64,000 nucleotides of DNA from Pyrus communis (lineage: Eukaryota > Streptophyta > Magnoliopsida > Rosales > Rosaceae): the NCBI RefSeq assembly GCF_963583255.1, contig NC_084803.1, positions 26,200,428 through 26,264,427 on the forward strand. The letters are read 5' to 3'. Every line of letters begins with the position of its first letter. Positions within the stretch are counted from its first letter, which is position 1. Position numbers and translations under genes: made by a program. Positions 11,926 to 23,495 of the stretch are shown here, one piece after another. The notes below the pieces were generated by a model. That model searched no databases. It was not told the origin of the DNA and saw nothing but the letters and a program-made list of their open reading frames with translations.

Positions 11926-13321
11926 AGCACCAAAAATAATTTGAAATCAGGTTTCATTTTCTCATTAATCCTACTCCTCTTTCTCTGCCCTCCAAACAAT
12001 ACAGTCAGAATCAAAATCATTTGGGCCAAGGATTGCAAGGGAAAGGGTGGGTTGATGATTCGACGGAAAGGGGTTGGGTTACAGATAGACAGGAAAGGGA
12101 GGAGTCGACGTATTATAGAGGACGGGTGGCTCGACGAAGCTGGCGACTTAGATCTGGAAGAAGACTGACTGGCGGGAGTTGATGCTTGACTTTGCTATTG
12201 TTGAGGAGACAAGTGAGCCGCGAGATGTTATTATTTTTAAAACACTTTTTAAATTTTTTTGGTTTTTATATAATTCACATGGCACAATATTATTATAACA
12301 TTGGATTCTATCCGTGTGCCAAGTGAGCGCATTGATAAATTTTTTGATGGGATTCTAACGGAAGAACGAGATTGATTTACGGTATCTAATTTTCAGGATG
12401 ATTTCAATGACTAAAATAAAGAGTTTGATCAATTTATGATGAAACATTTTTTATTTTATTATTTTTTTTTCTACTTCCGTTCTTCCATGGCCACTTCTCT
12501 AGTGTTGCTTACTTTTCAAGCTTCTGAAATCAAGTCAGATGCATATTCCTTATTTTTGTTGGGCATCACCTTATATGATCCTATGGAAGTCAATCATGCA
12601 TGTTCTTGTAGGCACCAAGTCTGTCTCTACTCACTACGAGCCACCAGCAGAGATTTGGTTTTTGATTCTAAAGTAACTAAAGATATTGCAACCAATTTGC
12701 AACTTAATTGAAAACAAACCAACCAACAATGTCCAACCTGTCAAATTACAATCAAACACTATACAGAGATGAGAGATGTTTCTTTTACGTTGAGGCAACC
12801 ACGACTGGCACTAAGGCCAATAGCAAGTCAACTAACAAGCACTTTTTTTAAGTCCTCTCTACTGCTGATTAATTGACATTGTCAATCAATTAATTTTATC
12901 AAATATTAAAAAAAAATAATATTGAAAGAGCTCAGCTGGCGGGTAACGTTGGTTTTGGTTGGCAAAGTTCACATGGCTCTCACTTTGTATCATTCAATTC
13001 AACACATCACATGAAAAATAAATAAATAAATAAATTAAAAAAAAGAAAAAAAAAAAAAGAAATTTTAGAAAAGAAAAGTGTAGCCCAAGAAAAAGTTGAG
13101 CACCTAGTTAGTGAATTAAGAAGAATCAGGAACCACCTTGAAAATGGCCTCCCCTTTTCTTTATCAAACGTGATCATAGTTTCTTTTTCCAAACTTTTCC
13201 CAACATTTTGCATCCTATTGGATTTAAAGGAAGCAAACACTTTAACTTTGATCATTAAAGCTTGGAGCTCGATCAGCAAAAAACTTTTCTTTATTTGTCT
13301 TCAACAATAATACAGCCAGCC
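11926..13321. promoter_or_regulatory. Upstream region of RAB7, no other gene visible
   Basis: About 1.4 kb between the Tat-lineage LTR and the RAB7 start codon. It has no credible coding frame. It is AT-rich, with homopolymer A/T runs (13030-13060). The proximal 50 bp (CTTTATTTGTCTTCAACAATAATACAGCC, in parts) should be the 5' UTR. I could not place a TATA box with confidence. Confidence 0.4.
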
Positions 13322-15839
13322 ATGGATACTTCTATGAAAAGAAGAACGCTGCTTAAGGTCATCGTCCTTGGAGATAGTGGGTATGTGATGCCATAACTAT
13401 TTTTCTTTCTGCTGTTAGTTTTTTATACAAGGATATTGGAAGAGGGTAATTGAACTTGAGCCCTCATGTGTAAGGACGAATGTCCTTCAACCAACTTAGT
13501 TACAAGTCCCTTACACTAATTCTTCTTTTCCCCTGTAATGGGCTTTGTTCACTGATATGAACTATTTTCTTCTTTGGCGCTCCCTACCCCCCACCCCCCC
13601 CCTCCCCAAACAAATCCCAAAAAAACGAAAAGAAAAAGTACAGATCTATTCTTTTGAGCATTTTCTTTACTGATATGAACTATGTTCTTCTTGTTTGTGT
13701 GCCATTTCAGGGTGGGAAAGACGTCTTTGATGAATCAGTATCCTTTCCATATATGCAACCGGAACCGTAATTATATATGAACACACACACAGACAGAGAA
13801 TTGATCAGTTGTCATTAATTCTGTATTTTATGATGTTGGTGTTTCATTTCTCTTCGCTTGTATGTCCAAGCATTAAACTGGAACTTATAGTTAGTAATTG
13901 ATTCCACATAACATGGTTTTATGCAAACTTGTGCATGGCTACATTTGAATATACTGCAATGTGTGGATCCTTTATGTTTTGTCCAGATATGTTTATAAGA
14001 AGTTCAATCGACAATATAAAGCTACAATTGGTGCAGATTTTGTCACCAAGGAACTTCAGATTGATGACAAATTGGTGACTTTGCAAGTGAGTAATTAGAA
14101 CATTAATAGTATCTTATATATTATTCACATACAGCTAACTAAACAAGGCTTAATTATGCTCTTTTTTAATATGTTTACTGTGTTCGTATTTGACAGATTT
14201 GGGACACAGCAGGGCAAGAAAGATTTCATAGTCTTGGAGCTGCGTTTTATCGAGGATCAGATTGCTGCGTTCTTGTGTATGATGTGAATGTTAATAAATC
14301 ATTTGAAGCACTTCAGAACTGGCATGAAGAGTTTCTCAAACAGGTTTCCAAAAACGCTTCTTCATTTTTCCAATTTGTCAGTTCATGGTACTTAATATTT
14401 ATTTCCGAATATTTTCATTTTCATTTTCATTAATGGTTATCAGGCAGATCCAACTGACCCGGCAGCATTTCCCTTCATACTACTGGGAAACAAAATTGAC
14501 ATAGATGGTGGAAACAGCCGTGAGGTATATATACATGGATAAATGATGCATCCTGAAAATTTTCAAAGCTTTTATTCTTGGAATTAATACAACATATTAA
14601 TTTTGCAGGTTTCTGAGAAGAAAGCTAGGGAATGGTGTGCTGCAAAGGGAAACATACCTTACTTTGAGACCTCGGCTAAAGAGGATTACAATGTTGATGA
14701 AGCATTTCTATGTGTTGCAAAAACAGGACTAACCAATGAACATGAACAAGACATGTAAGTACACAACTTGACATGATTACCATTCTTTCCATACACAACA
14801 AAATGTACAGGGTTCATTCTGGTTCCTTCCACATCTTTTATTGTTGCCTATCTTAATTATGGTATGCTTGGCTGTTCTTTCAGCTAAAAGTATTTCAAGA
14901 ACGGCTAAAAGTGTTTTTAGAATGGCTAAAAGTGCTTTCACATAACCAAAAACACCCGTGATAACATTTGGAAGCAAATGTTCAAATGCTTCTAAGTTCC
15001 GGGCTCGGAAAAAAGATAATGCTTCCAAGTTAAAAGATTTGTAGTGTGCATACGGAGAAGGACCTAGTAGCAAGGTGTTCAACACACTTCTGAGTGTTCA
15101 TCTAGGAAAACCACTGTTCTAAAAATCCCTGCCTAGCCGCTAGACGGCTAGCCACCGTCCCGATTAATGCCTAGGCGTTTGAAAATTAAGAAAGGGCAAG
15201 TAGACTAGTTGAGGCGCCCGCCTAGCCCACCCAGACCTGCCTAGGCACCTGCTTAGGTTACAATTTACTTAGACAAAAAAAATAGATAACTTTCATTTTG
15301 CATTTAATTTTTTTAATAAATTGTAAGAGACTTGTTGAATACTTAAATGAGCACACACTATATGCATGTTCCCCATGTTTTCGTTATGTTCCAATACTTT
15401 ATAATACATATGTCATTCTATTTTGTAGTTTATGATGAAATTATATATATTTAAAGTATAAACAGAAACTTATTTATACGAAATATAATGGATTTACTTA
15501 AATCCGCCTAATCCGCCTAGGCGCCTCGCCTAGACCCCGCCTAGCCACCTAGACACTAGGCCTTAGCTCGCCACCCAACTAGCGCCTAACGTCTTTTAGA
15601 ACCTTGAGGAAAACTTGGATTTCATCGTGCTTATTAAAACAGTTCTAGCGAAAAGTTTTTATGAGCATAAATGTTTCGTACAAAATCACTCTCAAACAAA
15701 CCCATCGTCACCTTTTCATTTCTATCTCGAAGGTACAACATAACCAAGCTAATATGCTAGTTTTCAATGCTGCAGTTACTTCCAAGGTATTTCAGAAACT
15801 GTTTCAGAAGCAGATCAAAGAGGAGGCTGTGCATGCTAA
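13322..15839 (+). CDS. RAB7: Ras-related small GTPase Rab7 (RABG class), 7 exons
   Basis: Exons by splice signals and frame: 13322-13380, 13711-13737, 13987-14086, 14197-14343, 14444-14524, 14609-14754, 15776-15839; total 624 nt, 207 aa. All introns are GT...AG. Rab7 GTPases direct late-endosome and prevacuolar membrane traffic to the vacuole by cycling between GTP and GDP forms. All G motifs are intact: P-loop GDSGVGKTS (17-25), switch I Thr42, WDTAGQE (64-70), NKID (127-130), ETSAK (158-162). The protein ends GGCAC, so Cys205 and Cys207 can be geranylgeranylated for membrane anchoring. The N-terminus MDTS and the CAC tail resemble the RABG2 branch more than RABG3, by recollection. The last exon is not obvious because a 1-kb intron carrying transposons precedes it; reading on in another frame gives a misleading 35-residue tail. 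This is the only intact cellular gene in the window. Confidence 0.93.
14860..15715. mobile_element. Possible older inverted-repeat element around the hAT MITE
   Basis: The intron sequence left of the hAT MITE (GCTAAAAGTG units at 14881-14945) and right of it (AAAATCACTCTCAAACAAACCC at 15687-15708, in part) resembles the two ends of a common dicot MITE type in which such ends are inverted. The ends are too decayed to call the TIR or TSD, so this is tentative. Confidence 0.3.
15112..15606. mobile_element. hAT-type MITE in RAB7 intron 6, 495 bp
   Basis: It is flanked by a perfect 8-bp duplication AGGAAAAC (15104-15111 and 15607-15614). The ends CACTGTTCTAAAA and TTTTAGAACCTTG form an imperfect inverted repeat starting CA. 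Both arms are rich in CCTAGGCG-type motifs. An 8-bp TSD and CA/TG ends point to the hAT superfamily. No transposase is encoded. Confidence 0.88.
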
Positions 15840-16383
15840 GGATGGGCCACCTCTTCTGAATATGTAAATTTTTTCTATAATTTTTTCATTCTTTTGAGGG
15901 TGGAAGAAAATATGTCATACCTTCATGTGTTATAGTGTGCCATCGAGTATTCCTAAATGTACCATTGTGAGTCTATATTTTGGCTCTAATTTTCACAACT
16001 GCGTATGAAATGAACTATGTACCATTGTTTCTGTTCGAATTAAAATAACCAAGACAGAAATATCTTATTATGAGTATGGTTTTCCCTTCTCATGAAGCTT
16101 TTACTTTTAGGTTCCGAGTCTTTTCTCTTTCTTTTCAATATAACGGTATTAAGAGTGGGGAATTTGGATTAAGCCACATAGTGAAACAACCATAATAGGA
16201 TATCAAAATGTATTATTCACGGGACTTTAATCCAAAACCTTTCACTTACAAGTGAAGAGGAATACCACTAGATTATAGTGTTAGTGGCTAAACTTTAACT
16301 ATAACTATAAGACACCTAGATAAATACTTTATTTTATACAACTATGTTGACATTAAGGGTTGAGAATAAATTGGTATAGAACT
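15750..16383 (+). repeat. Source copy of the RAB7 3'-end duplication
   Basis: From AATATGCTAG, just before exon 7, through the 3' UTR to TGGTATAGAACT, this stretch is repeated farther right in three pieces (17456-17545, 18596-18954, 29173-29350). It contains the functional exon 7 (15776-15839) and the 3' UTR. Confidence 0.85.
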
Positions 16384-17455
16384 TGTCACGCCCAATCGTG
16401 ACATATGTCTAGGATCGACACATGGTGCTTTACTGTAGGGGATGTGAGGAAATACAAACAAGAAATACCGAACTGAAATTATAATAAAATAAGCTGGTGG
16501 GTTCTGGTCATAATCAAAACACCGAGAATCCCGAAAGATGCACCCATACATCCATTAGCCTTTCTAAATCAAAACACAAGGTTCTCAAATCTATCGTTCA
16601 TAAATACAAAACTACGGCTAGAGAGACACAGTTTGGTCAAAGCCTATACCTCCTAAGCTTCACATTGTAGACTGAATCCAAGGTATCAATGAACCAATAG
16701 AAACAAGGTATGCGATTTCGGACCACTTAATGAAATCAATTAAGATTGGGTTCTGGACCACTCAATGGAACTGAAAGGAAACAAGATTCTAGACCACTTA
16801 ACGGAATCTGACAAGAAAGGGTTCTAGATCACTCAACGGAATCGAGGAGTAGGAGGGATTCCAGATCACTTTTGAAGTCAAGATTTAGTTGTTTTTGGCT
16901 TTCTTTGTCAATCTTGTAATTATGTACCATAGATGCTCTTTAGATCAATTTTCCTTAGATTAGACTTTAGGATACTTGGTTCTAAAGTCTGGGTTATCGA
17001 AGATCAAAGTGCTAATGGTGTTGCCTCAACGCAAGTAAGGTTTGTACATGTATATGCATTTTACGTTTAAATTTTTTACGCATTATGACTAGTGAAGTTG
17101 TCCTGTCAGAATTGCTTGCTGTTTTTATGCTAGCTGGGCACGCAATTTAAGGCAGCCCACATGGGTTGACTGACACCTTTTATATGAGATTGAATCTATT
17201 GATCTGCTCAGATTGCTTTTACATTTGACAAGTGTCTTTTTGTATTCTTTTCTGCAGCAATCAAAGGTTTTGCTTTATAGGGTTAGAAGATTTCATTTCC
17301 TCATTGGCGAGAAAGATTATTTTTTAGAGAGTGTCTTTGTTTTGCGTCTCCAACTCAGATCTCCTAGGAGTACCAAGCATTTTCTGGGTATATTTCTTCA
17401 TTGAATATTTATTAAACTATCCATGAAAATGCTTGCTTAAATCTTCTTAGAGGCT
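16384..17455. other. Probable LTR fragment and unassigned sequence between the duplicate copies
   Basis: Duplication similarity stops at 16384, where TGTCACGCCCAATCGTGAC begins, a start typical of some plant Gypsy LTRs. A possible end is ...CCTGTCA at 17108 (flanks GAACT and GAATT, one mismatch). GGAATC/ACCACT/CAAC motifs recur at 16720-16870. The remaining ~350 bp up to 17455 are unassigned; the 63-aa frame at 17213 has no recognisable family. Confidence 0.35.
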
Positions 17456-17545
17456 TTAATATGCTAGTTTTCAATGATGCAGTCACTTCCAAGGTATTTA
17501 GAAACTGTTTGAGAAGCAGATCAAAGAGGAGGCTATGCATGCTAT
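17456..17545 (+). pseudogene. Duplicated RAB7 last exon (broken)
   Basis: Near-identical to 15750-15838, including the acceptor-like GATGCAG. In the RAB7 frame the copy reads into TAG after six codons (CAG to TAG at GGTATTTAG), and the sequence is cut by a MITE exactly within the GCTAAGG that holds the original stop codon. It cannot act as a terminal Rab exon. Confidence 0.85.
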
Positions 17546-18595
17546 GAGCATCCCCAATTAGGGGTTCTATAGGAGGCTGGAAAAGTGGTGGATATACCTC
17601 ATTTTAGAGCTCTAAGAACTCTTTGCGTCTCTAAAAAAGAATCTGCCCCAGTGAGGGGCTATATACCTTTCAAGCTCTATATAGGGCTATACATTTTTTA
17701 TGTGGTGATTTCATTGCGCAACAACTTTTTTGTGTGTGTTAACTTTTCTTAAGTTAATTTTTGAACGTATTATCTAAATTCTTTTTATGAACCTTTCAAC
17801 CTAAAAAAATTTAAATTCTAACAAAGTTAGATTTCATCACTTATGAACCGTTGGATTAGATTTTCTTATCTCAATCTCATCTGTTGGAAAATTCAAATGT
17901 CCACTTTGCACTCCGAAATAATTAGATTGCACATATGTGGAACTAATATGCACATAAAGGCTAAGTCTTGTCTTTGTAGCATTTAATAACTAAATTGTAA
18001 TGACTTTACAATTTAGGTTGGTTTGCTTGTTTATTCTTTCAAATAAATAAATTGTAATGCCCATACAATTTAGGTATGTTGTTTTTTATGTTTTTGGTTT
18101 AGGTCTTAAACTACCAATGTCATTTCAATATATAGTGTCTTTTTATTTGGAAATTAATAAAAGCAAGTCATCCTTTTAGTAGAACATCTTATATCATATT
18201 ATGTCTTAAGCATTAAACATACAAACAAAATGTAGGACCTTTGGAAAAAAAATATGTAAAAAAAAAAAATCAAAGAAAAAGAATAAAAAATGAGAGTATA
18301 AGTGTACTCGCAAGTAAAGGGAGTGTGATAGAATTTTGCTCATATTGGTTGCTACTTTTCTCATGGGACCCATTGTTTTTTGGGGCTGGATGTAGCCTAA
18401 TTTTTTGCTACCCAAGGAATAAAGTTGCCAACCCAAGTGGTGGATCTAGTCCAATTTTCTCGTTCATTAGGGATGAAATTTCTCTTTTTTATTTTTTATT
18501 TTTTTATTTTTTTGTCGAAAGTAGGGATGAAATTTCTCACTAGGACTTCAAATGTAGTAGCCTCATGAAGGATAAAGTCCCCATTGGGGATACTC
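17546..18595. mobile_element. Harbinger-type MITE, 1.05 kb, inserted in the duplicate RAB7 3' end
   Basis: The ends GAGCATCCCCAATT and CATTGGGGATACTC are inverted repeats. The source copy supplies the empty site: GCATGCTAAGGATGGGC at 15831. In the duplicate this reads GCATGCTAT-[element]-TAAGGATGGGC, so the target was TAA with one later change (TAT). Short ORFs inside (18206-18543) are T/A-rich noise. Confidence 0.87.
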
Positions 18596-18954
18596 TAAGG
18601 ATGGGCTATCTCTTCTGAATATGTAAAAAAATTTCTTTTGAGGGTGGAAGAAAATATGTCATACCTTCATGTGTTATAGTGTGCCATCGAGCATTCCTAA
18701 ATGCACTATTATGAATCTACATTTCAGCTCTCTAATTTTCACTTCTGCGTATGAAAATGAACAATGTACCATTTTCCTACTCGAAATAAAATAACCATGA
18801 CAGAAATATCTTATTATGACTGGTTTTCCCTTCCGATGAAGCCTTTATTTTCACGTTCCGAGTCATTTTTATTTCTTTCAGTATAATGGTATTAAGAGTG
18901 GGGAATTTGGATTAAGCCACATAGTGAGACAACCACAACACGATATCAAATGTA
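18596..18954 (+). repeat. Duplicate of the RAB7 3' UTR, middle piece
   Basis: Matches 15839-16210 through shared blocks such as GGTGGAAGAAAATATGTCAT and AAGAGTGGGGAATTTGGATT, with scattered substitutions. It is cut at its right end by the LTR retrotransposon at 18960. Confidence 0.85.
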
Positions 18955-18959
18955 ATATT

Positions 18960-19398
18960 TGTGGAGCCAAAAATAATTTCAAAAATTCTAGAGGATTAAA
19001 GATAAGGATTAATAACCCAAATCCTATATTTAATACATTCCCAATTTACGATTCACTGCATTCCCAATTAAAGATTGACTTCATTCAAGTAAGTAATATC
19101 TATTTAACTCAATTAGAGATATTTATACCATTATCTCAAGATATTATTTCCTACTTAATATCTTGAGAATATTCTCTCCATAAACCTTGGATGCTACCAT
19201 GTGTAGGGTAAAACCCTAACAACATAGCCGGCCATTCCCCTATACATTCCTCCATCTCTACCAAATTTCGGTAAGCTTTTGGAACCCCTCTCCCTCCACC
19301 TCGTGGGCCTGTGAGGCTTAGGACTTTGATCAAAAGCGTTGATTGTTTTACAGGTGCATTTTTGCCAAAGGAAGAGACGGCGGAAATTTGCATCGACA
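18960..19398 (+). repeat. 5' LTR of the 10.2-kb element (439 bp)
   Basis: Aligned with the 3' LTR it lacks about 165 bp near its start (after TTCTAGAGG) and shorter pieces near 19290, and it differs by many substitutions, so the insertion is old. Overlapping ORFs here are not genes. Confidence 0.88.
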
Positions 19399-20779
19399 AA
19401 TTGGTGCTTTCATTGAGAGCTCATTCAAATACTCAAAGAAGACTCTCGCGATTGGTTTTTAAAATTTTCTGCTATGTTGAATTTCTCACACATCGCATCA
19501 ATTAAGTTTTCCTAGAAAAGTTTCTTGATCAATCCTTGGAGAAAGAATACAATGATAGGAAATTCAGAAACCACGGTGAACGGAATTAGTACGTTCAAGG
19601 ATTTGGACCCGAGGGTGAAGGCAAGGACATAGCCCCATGATGGTGATCCTTAAGACTTAACGTGACCCAGTAGCCACAGCAGGGCTACCAGGCCACGACC
19701 CAAGAAGGTGTCATCTAGCGCACTGATCCCCAAATCCCTGGGCAGGAGGCCTATGTCTATGCAATGGCCCATGAGTATAAGGCTTGAGGTGTGGCAAGCC
19801 TATGGCAGAAGGCCCATCCCATTGTAGTAGCAAGCCTTGCTGCATAACTATACCAGCCAACAGGAGGAGCCTACAGGCAGGTGGCCCAAGCCCACCTAGC
19901 TGCCAACTTGGCCTACCTCACTTCCAGCCAAGCCCAAGCCTGCGAGGAGCAAGCACTAGCTTAACACTCAGTACAGACCCAAGGCCAGCTAGTACAGGAG
20001 ATCCCCGCGCACGGCCCAACCACCTAAGAGAGTTGGCCCGCCCGGCGACTCGTTCTAGCAACTTGTTGTACAGCCCCAGACTAGTCCAAGATCATTTTAG
20101 GCAATCCAAATTCTGACCATTGAACTAACGGTCGACCCAGGGATGTTTTCACCCATTTTTTCATAGGTATGACCACACTGAGCTCGAGTTTTATATCTGT
20201 AGCTCATTACACTTCCATCACATATGGAGACGCCGATCATCCATACTCTTCTACTCCAAATGGCGGACGTCACCTGCCCTGGCAAGTCATCGACTTAACT
20301 AGCGCCCTCGGGCAGTAGACCACCTTGGTAAATCAGCTTCTTAAGTGCACTGAGACGCAGCGCGTCCCAGACAAGGTGTCCCAAGCAGGACAAAGACAGA
20401 TGATCGTGACTCATTCCAGCAACGTCCTAGAAAACAGCCGTTTAGCCGGCCACGAACCATGTGTTTGGGTAATGTACACTCTTGGTTTGGCCCTCGAGAA
20501 AATGTCTTCTCCTGCCTCAGTGCGCAGAGAAACTTTCATTCTCGACTTATATCACGTGTTAGTGTGCATTCAAGGTTGGGTCCACACTCTAACGAGCACT
20601 CCGAACATTCTTGGGGAAATGTCCACACGAGGTTAGGTCCACAAAGAGATCTTTCTGCAAGGCACCAAAGTAGGCAGCTGCAAGACGGACCGAGGAGAGC
20701 ACGAGAGCAGGCTGGCTTAAGTTCAACTGGCTGGCCCCACTAAGTGCGACAGCGAGTAGCTCTCTCACTAACCATAAAT

Positions 20780-22140
20780 GAACCGTTTGCACCGCAGTCC
20801 CGACATATATGAGCAGGACATGCAGAAGAGCAACATGGGCCAGCAGGCCAACACCGGGGGCAGCCGGAGGCTCCGTTGCCCCAACAAAAGCAAATCCAGA
20901 AGGAAGTACAAAGACTCGTAGTATAGCTGCTTGGCTTCTAGCACATTAAAACAATCGACGATATCATTCGGAGAGACTTGGCCAATATGAGCATGCCACC
21001 AGTCACGGATGAGATCGAGTAGACGGAACCACCGCATAAGTTTAGCCAGCTACGTTTCACCCTTTGTCAAGGGAAATGAAGATCCAAATAGGCACCTGAA
21101 GCACTACCGCACACAATGACTCCTTACAGCAACAATGACGTTCTCATGTGTAAGATTTTCGCTGCAACATTGCAAGGCGAGGCCCAAGATTATTTCCACG
21201 CCTTATTACCAGGCTCAATCTAGAACTTCAACGAAGTTTCTTTAGTTTTCACCAAGGAATATTCGTCATACTGCTTAATAAAAAAGATGTCTGACCACCT
21301 CTTCAGCATTATGAAAGACCTGAAGAAGTTAATTCGCAATTATGTCAAGAGGTTCAAGGCGGAGAAAGTCTAAGATTGTCTACTGTAACGAAGGCATAGC
21401 AACTGTAGCATTCAAAAATAGGCTTCCCACTGAACACCCTTTATTTGGAAATTGATCATGGGTGGGGAATTGACCCTGGCAGCTTTGTGTGTTTTGGCAG
21501 AGAAACACGCACTATAGGAAGAGGCTAAGCAGTCATGTAGAAACAAGTACAACAAAAAAAAGTGCATGGACGGTTCCCCAAACAGAGATGACTCAGCGCT
21601 TGAAACGTTCACCAACTTCACAGTTCTAATTGGCCAGATTCTCTGTAAGCTTAAGAATGAACTGTGGTTCGAACTGTTGGCACCCATGAAGGATGATCTT
21701 ACCAGGCTAGATTAGACAAAGTATTGCGCATTCCACTAAGGGCCTAGTCATATTGCCAACGGCCGCCTGAAGTGGAAGCAGTACCTTGAGGAGCTGTCGA
21801 AGGAAGGTTGGTGTTACGAATACCTCGACAAGTCAGTTGCACAACCTACGTAAGTAGTAGATGCCAACACTGAACCCTTATTGAAAACGATGCGGATTAA
21901 TGGCATTTTTGCCAAGTCTAAGCACTTTCGGACCACACGTAGCTTTGGAAGAATGAAACATTCAACTTCCATTAAGTAGCAATACGAAGGAATGCTTGGG
22001 GAAATCTTCTATCACCTCCCGAACTCCATTCAAGCCTATCCAAATAAGTTTGAAGCCTTAAGTAATTTGACGAACAAGACCTCACAGGGCAAGGATTATC
22101 CAAGTAGTTATGTAGTTTCTACTTTCCAGCATAGTTGATA
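20780..22140 (+). pseudogene. Decayed gag of the 10.2-kb Tat-lineage element
   Basis: Pieces across frames resemble Tat-type Gag: PPVTDEIE (near 21000), NNDVLMCKIFAATLQGEAQD and FHALLPGSI (21127-21220), LVFTKEYSSY, then LIRNYVKRFKAE (near 21330). Stops and frameshifts are frequent. A low-complexity, GC-rich leader with Ala/Gln/Pro-type codons lies upstream (19600-20780). Confidence 0.65.
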
Positions 22141-22204
22141 CATTTCTTTATTCTCAATGAAGATCCAAGAAGTTATTCACAAACCTGGCTTAACTACTGC
22201 CTAC

Positions 22205-22335
22205 AACAACTGCTTAAACCCTCATTTGGGTAAACCTCACACCCATTTGGGTCTGCTCTTTAAAGCGAGAGGGTAAACTAATTACCCAACACCTATCTGG
22301 GTCCGCTTTCCCATGAGGATAGGGTAAACTACTCT
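22205..22335. repeat. Two to three copies of the 50-bp Tat tandem repeat
   Basis: GAGGGTAAACTAATTACCC...CACCCATTTGGGTCTGCTCT-type units are the same family as the long array at 31977-32490. Confidence 0.75.
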
Positions 22336-22857
22336 GAGATATCTATATGTGGATGTTGTTCGATTGCTCAGTTACCCAGAAGGCTTTCAACTACCTGCAT
22401 TGGGACAGTCCCAGAATTGGCCACAATAGTTTTTTCTTAAAAGTCTTGGCTGACTGAATGATTCATTTCTATAGGAGCTTGGGTCTTTAATCAGAAAAGG
22501 CCCTAAGTGCAGAATCCTTGCCCATGAAAGATTTACGTGACTATATGGTCTGCCCACGACATCTAATCTTTATGAATGTAACTTGGCTCTAAAGTGTTGG
22601 AATACTAACCAAGCGACCCACGGAATCAATTATAATGTTGCCCAAAAGATTCGTAGCGAGCTTTACGCAGCTTAAAAGATCAGGGGACAACACCTCGGCA
22701 GGATAAGGCCACTTAGTTGTGATTTTATGCACAATATAAGCTTAAAATGCCTCCAAAAACTAAGGCTAATGCCTAAAGTGGTCATGCAGTTTGTTTGCTT
22801 TTGTAAGTAAGACACCTGGCCGATGATTGAACGGTTATCAGCCCTACGCAATTTGTA

Positions 22858-23440
22858 AGCCAAGATTTAAGCCTACCATGACTACGTGTAACCATCTACT
22901 TATTCAAAAGCAGTGTTTCTGGTCGACGGTCTATGGCTTAAGTTTTGCAAAACCCAAAGCCGAAATGTACCACTATTGTAGCTACGCGAACTTATATGCT
23001 TTCTATGAAAACCACGCATCCGCCGCTCTATAAGTTAAAAATTTCGCAATTTGCCCTGGGAAGGTCAAAGGCTCGTGAAGCCATTAAAGCAGAGATTCAC
23101 GACTATAGCAGCTACGTAGACTCGTCTGCTTTCTACGAAAGCCACATGTTTGGTTACCAGGTCTATAAGTTGAAAATTTCGCAATCTGTCATGGGAAAAC
23201 CCAGGCTCGTGAAGCTACCGAAGTCAAAGTTCACGACTGTAGTAGCCACGCAGACTCGTATGTTTTCTATGAAAGTGACACATCTTACCGCCGACTCTAC
23301 AAGTTAGAAATTTTGCAAATTGCCTCATGCAGGTAAAGCCTTTGAGCATTAAAGCCAAGACTGTAGCCTAAAGTGATGACATGGGATCAACCACTTTATT
23401 GAAGTAGCCTACCTAGCTGCTCGTTGTACGGTAAAGTTTT
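22858..23440. repeat. ~131-bp tandem repeat, 3 full plus partial units
   Basis: Units begin around 22962, 23090 and 23220 and share TAGCTACG(C/T), CTTTCTA(T/C)GAAA, TATAAGTT(A/G)AAAATTTCGCAA and GGCTCGTGAAG. A single related unit occurs in the neighbouring copy at 32655-32770. It lies in the 3' part of the Tat-lineage element. ORFs at 22827-23307 are products of the repeat. Confidence 0.8.
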
Positions 23441-23495
23441 GCAAAAGACATGGTAAAATAGCGAGGATGAAGCAAAGCAAACAAAGCTGTTTATT

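Noticed and set aside
15661..15867. 68-aa frame ending [15 protein letters not shown]
   Set aside because: It overlaps RAB7 exon 7 in the wrong frame; the correct frame gives the Rab tail GGCAC and a stop at 15837-15839.
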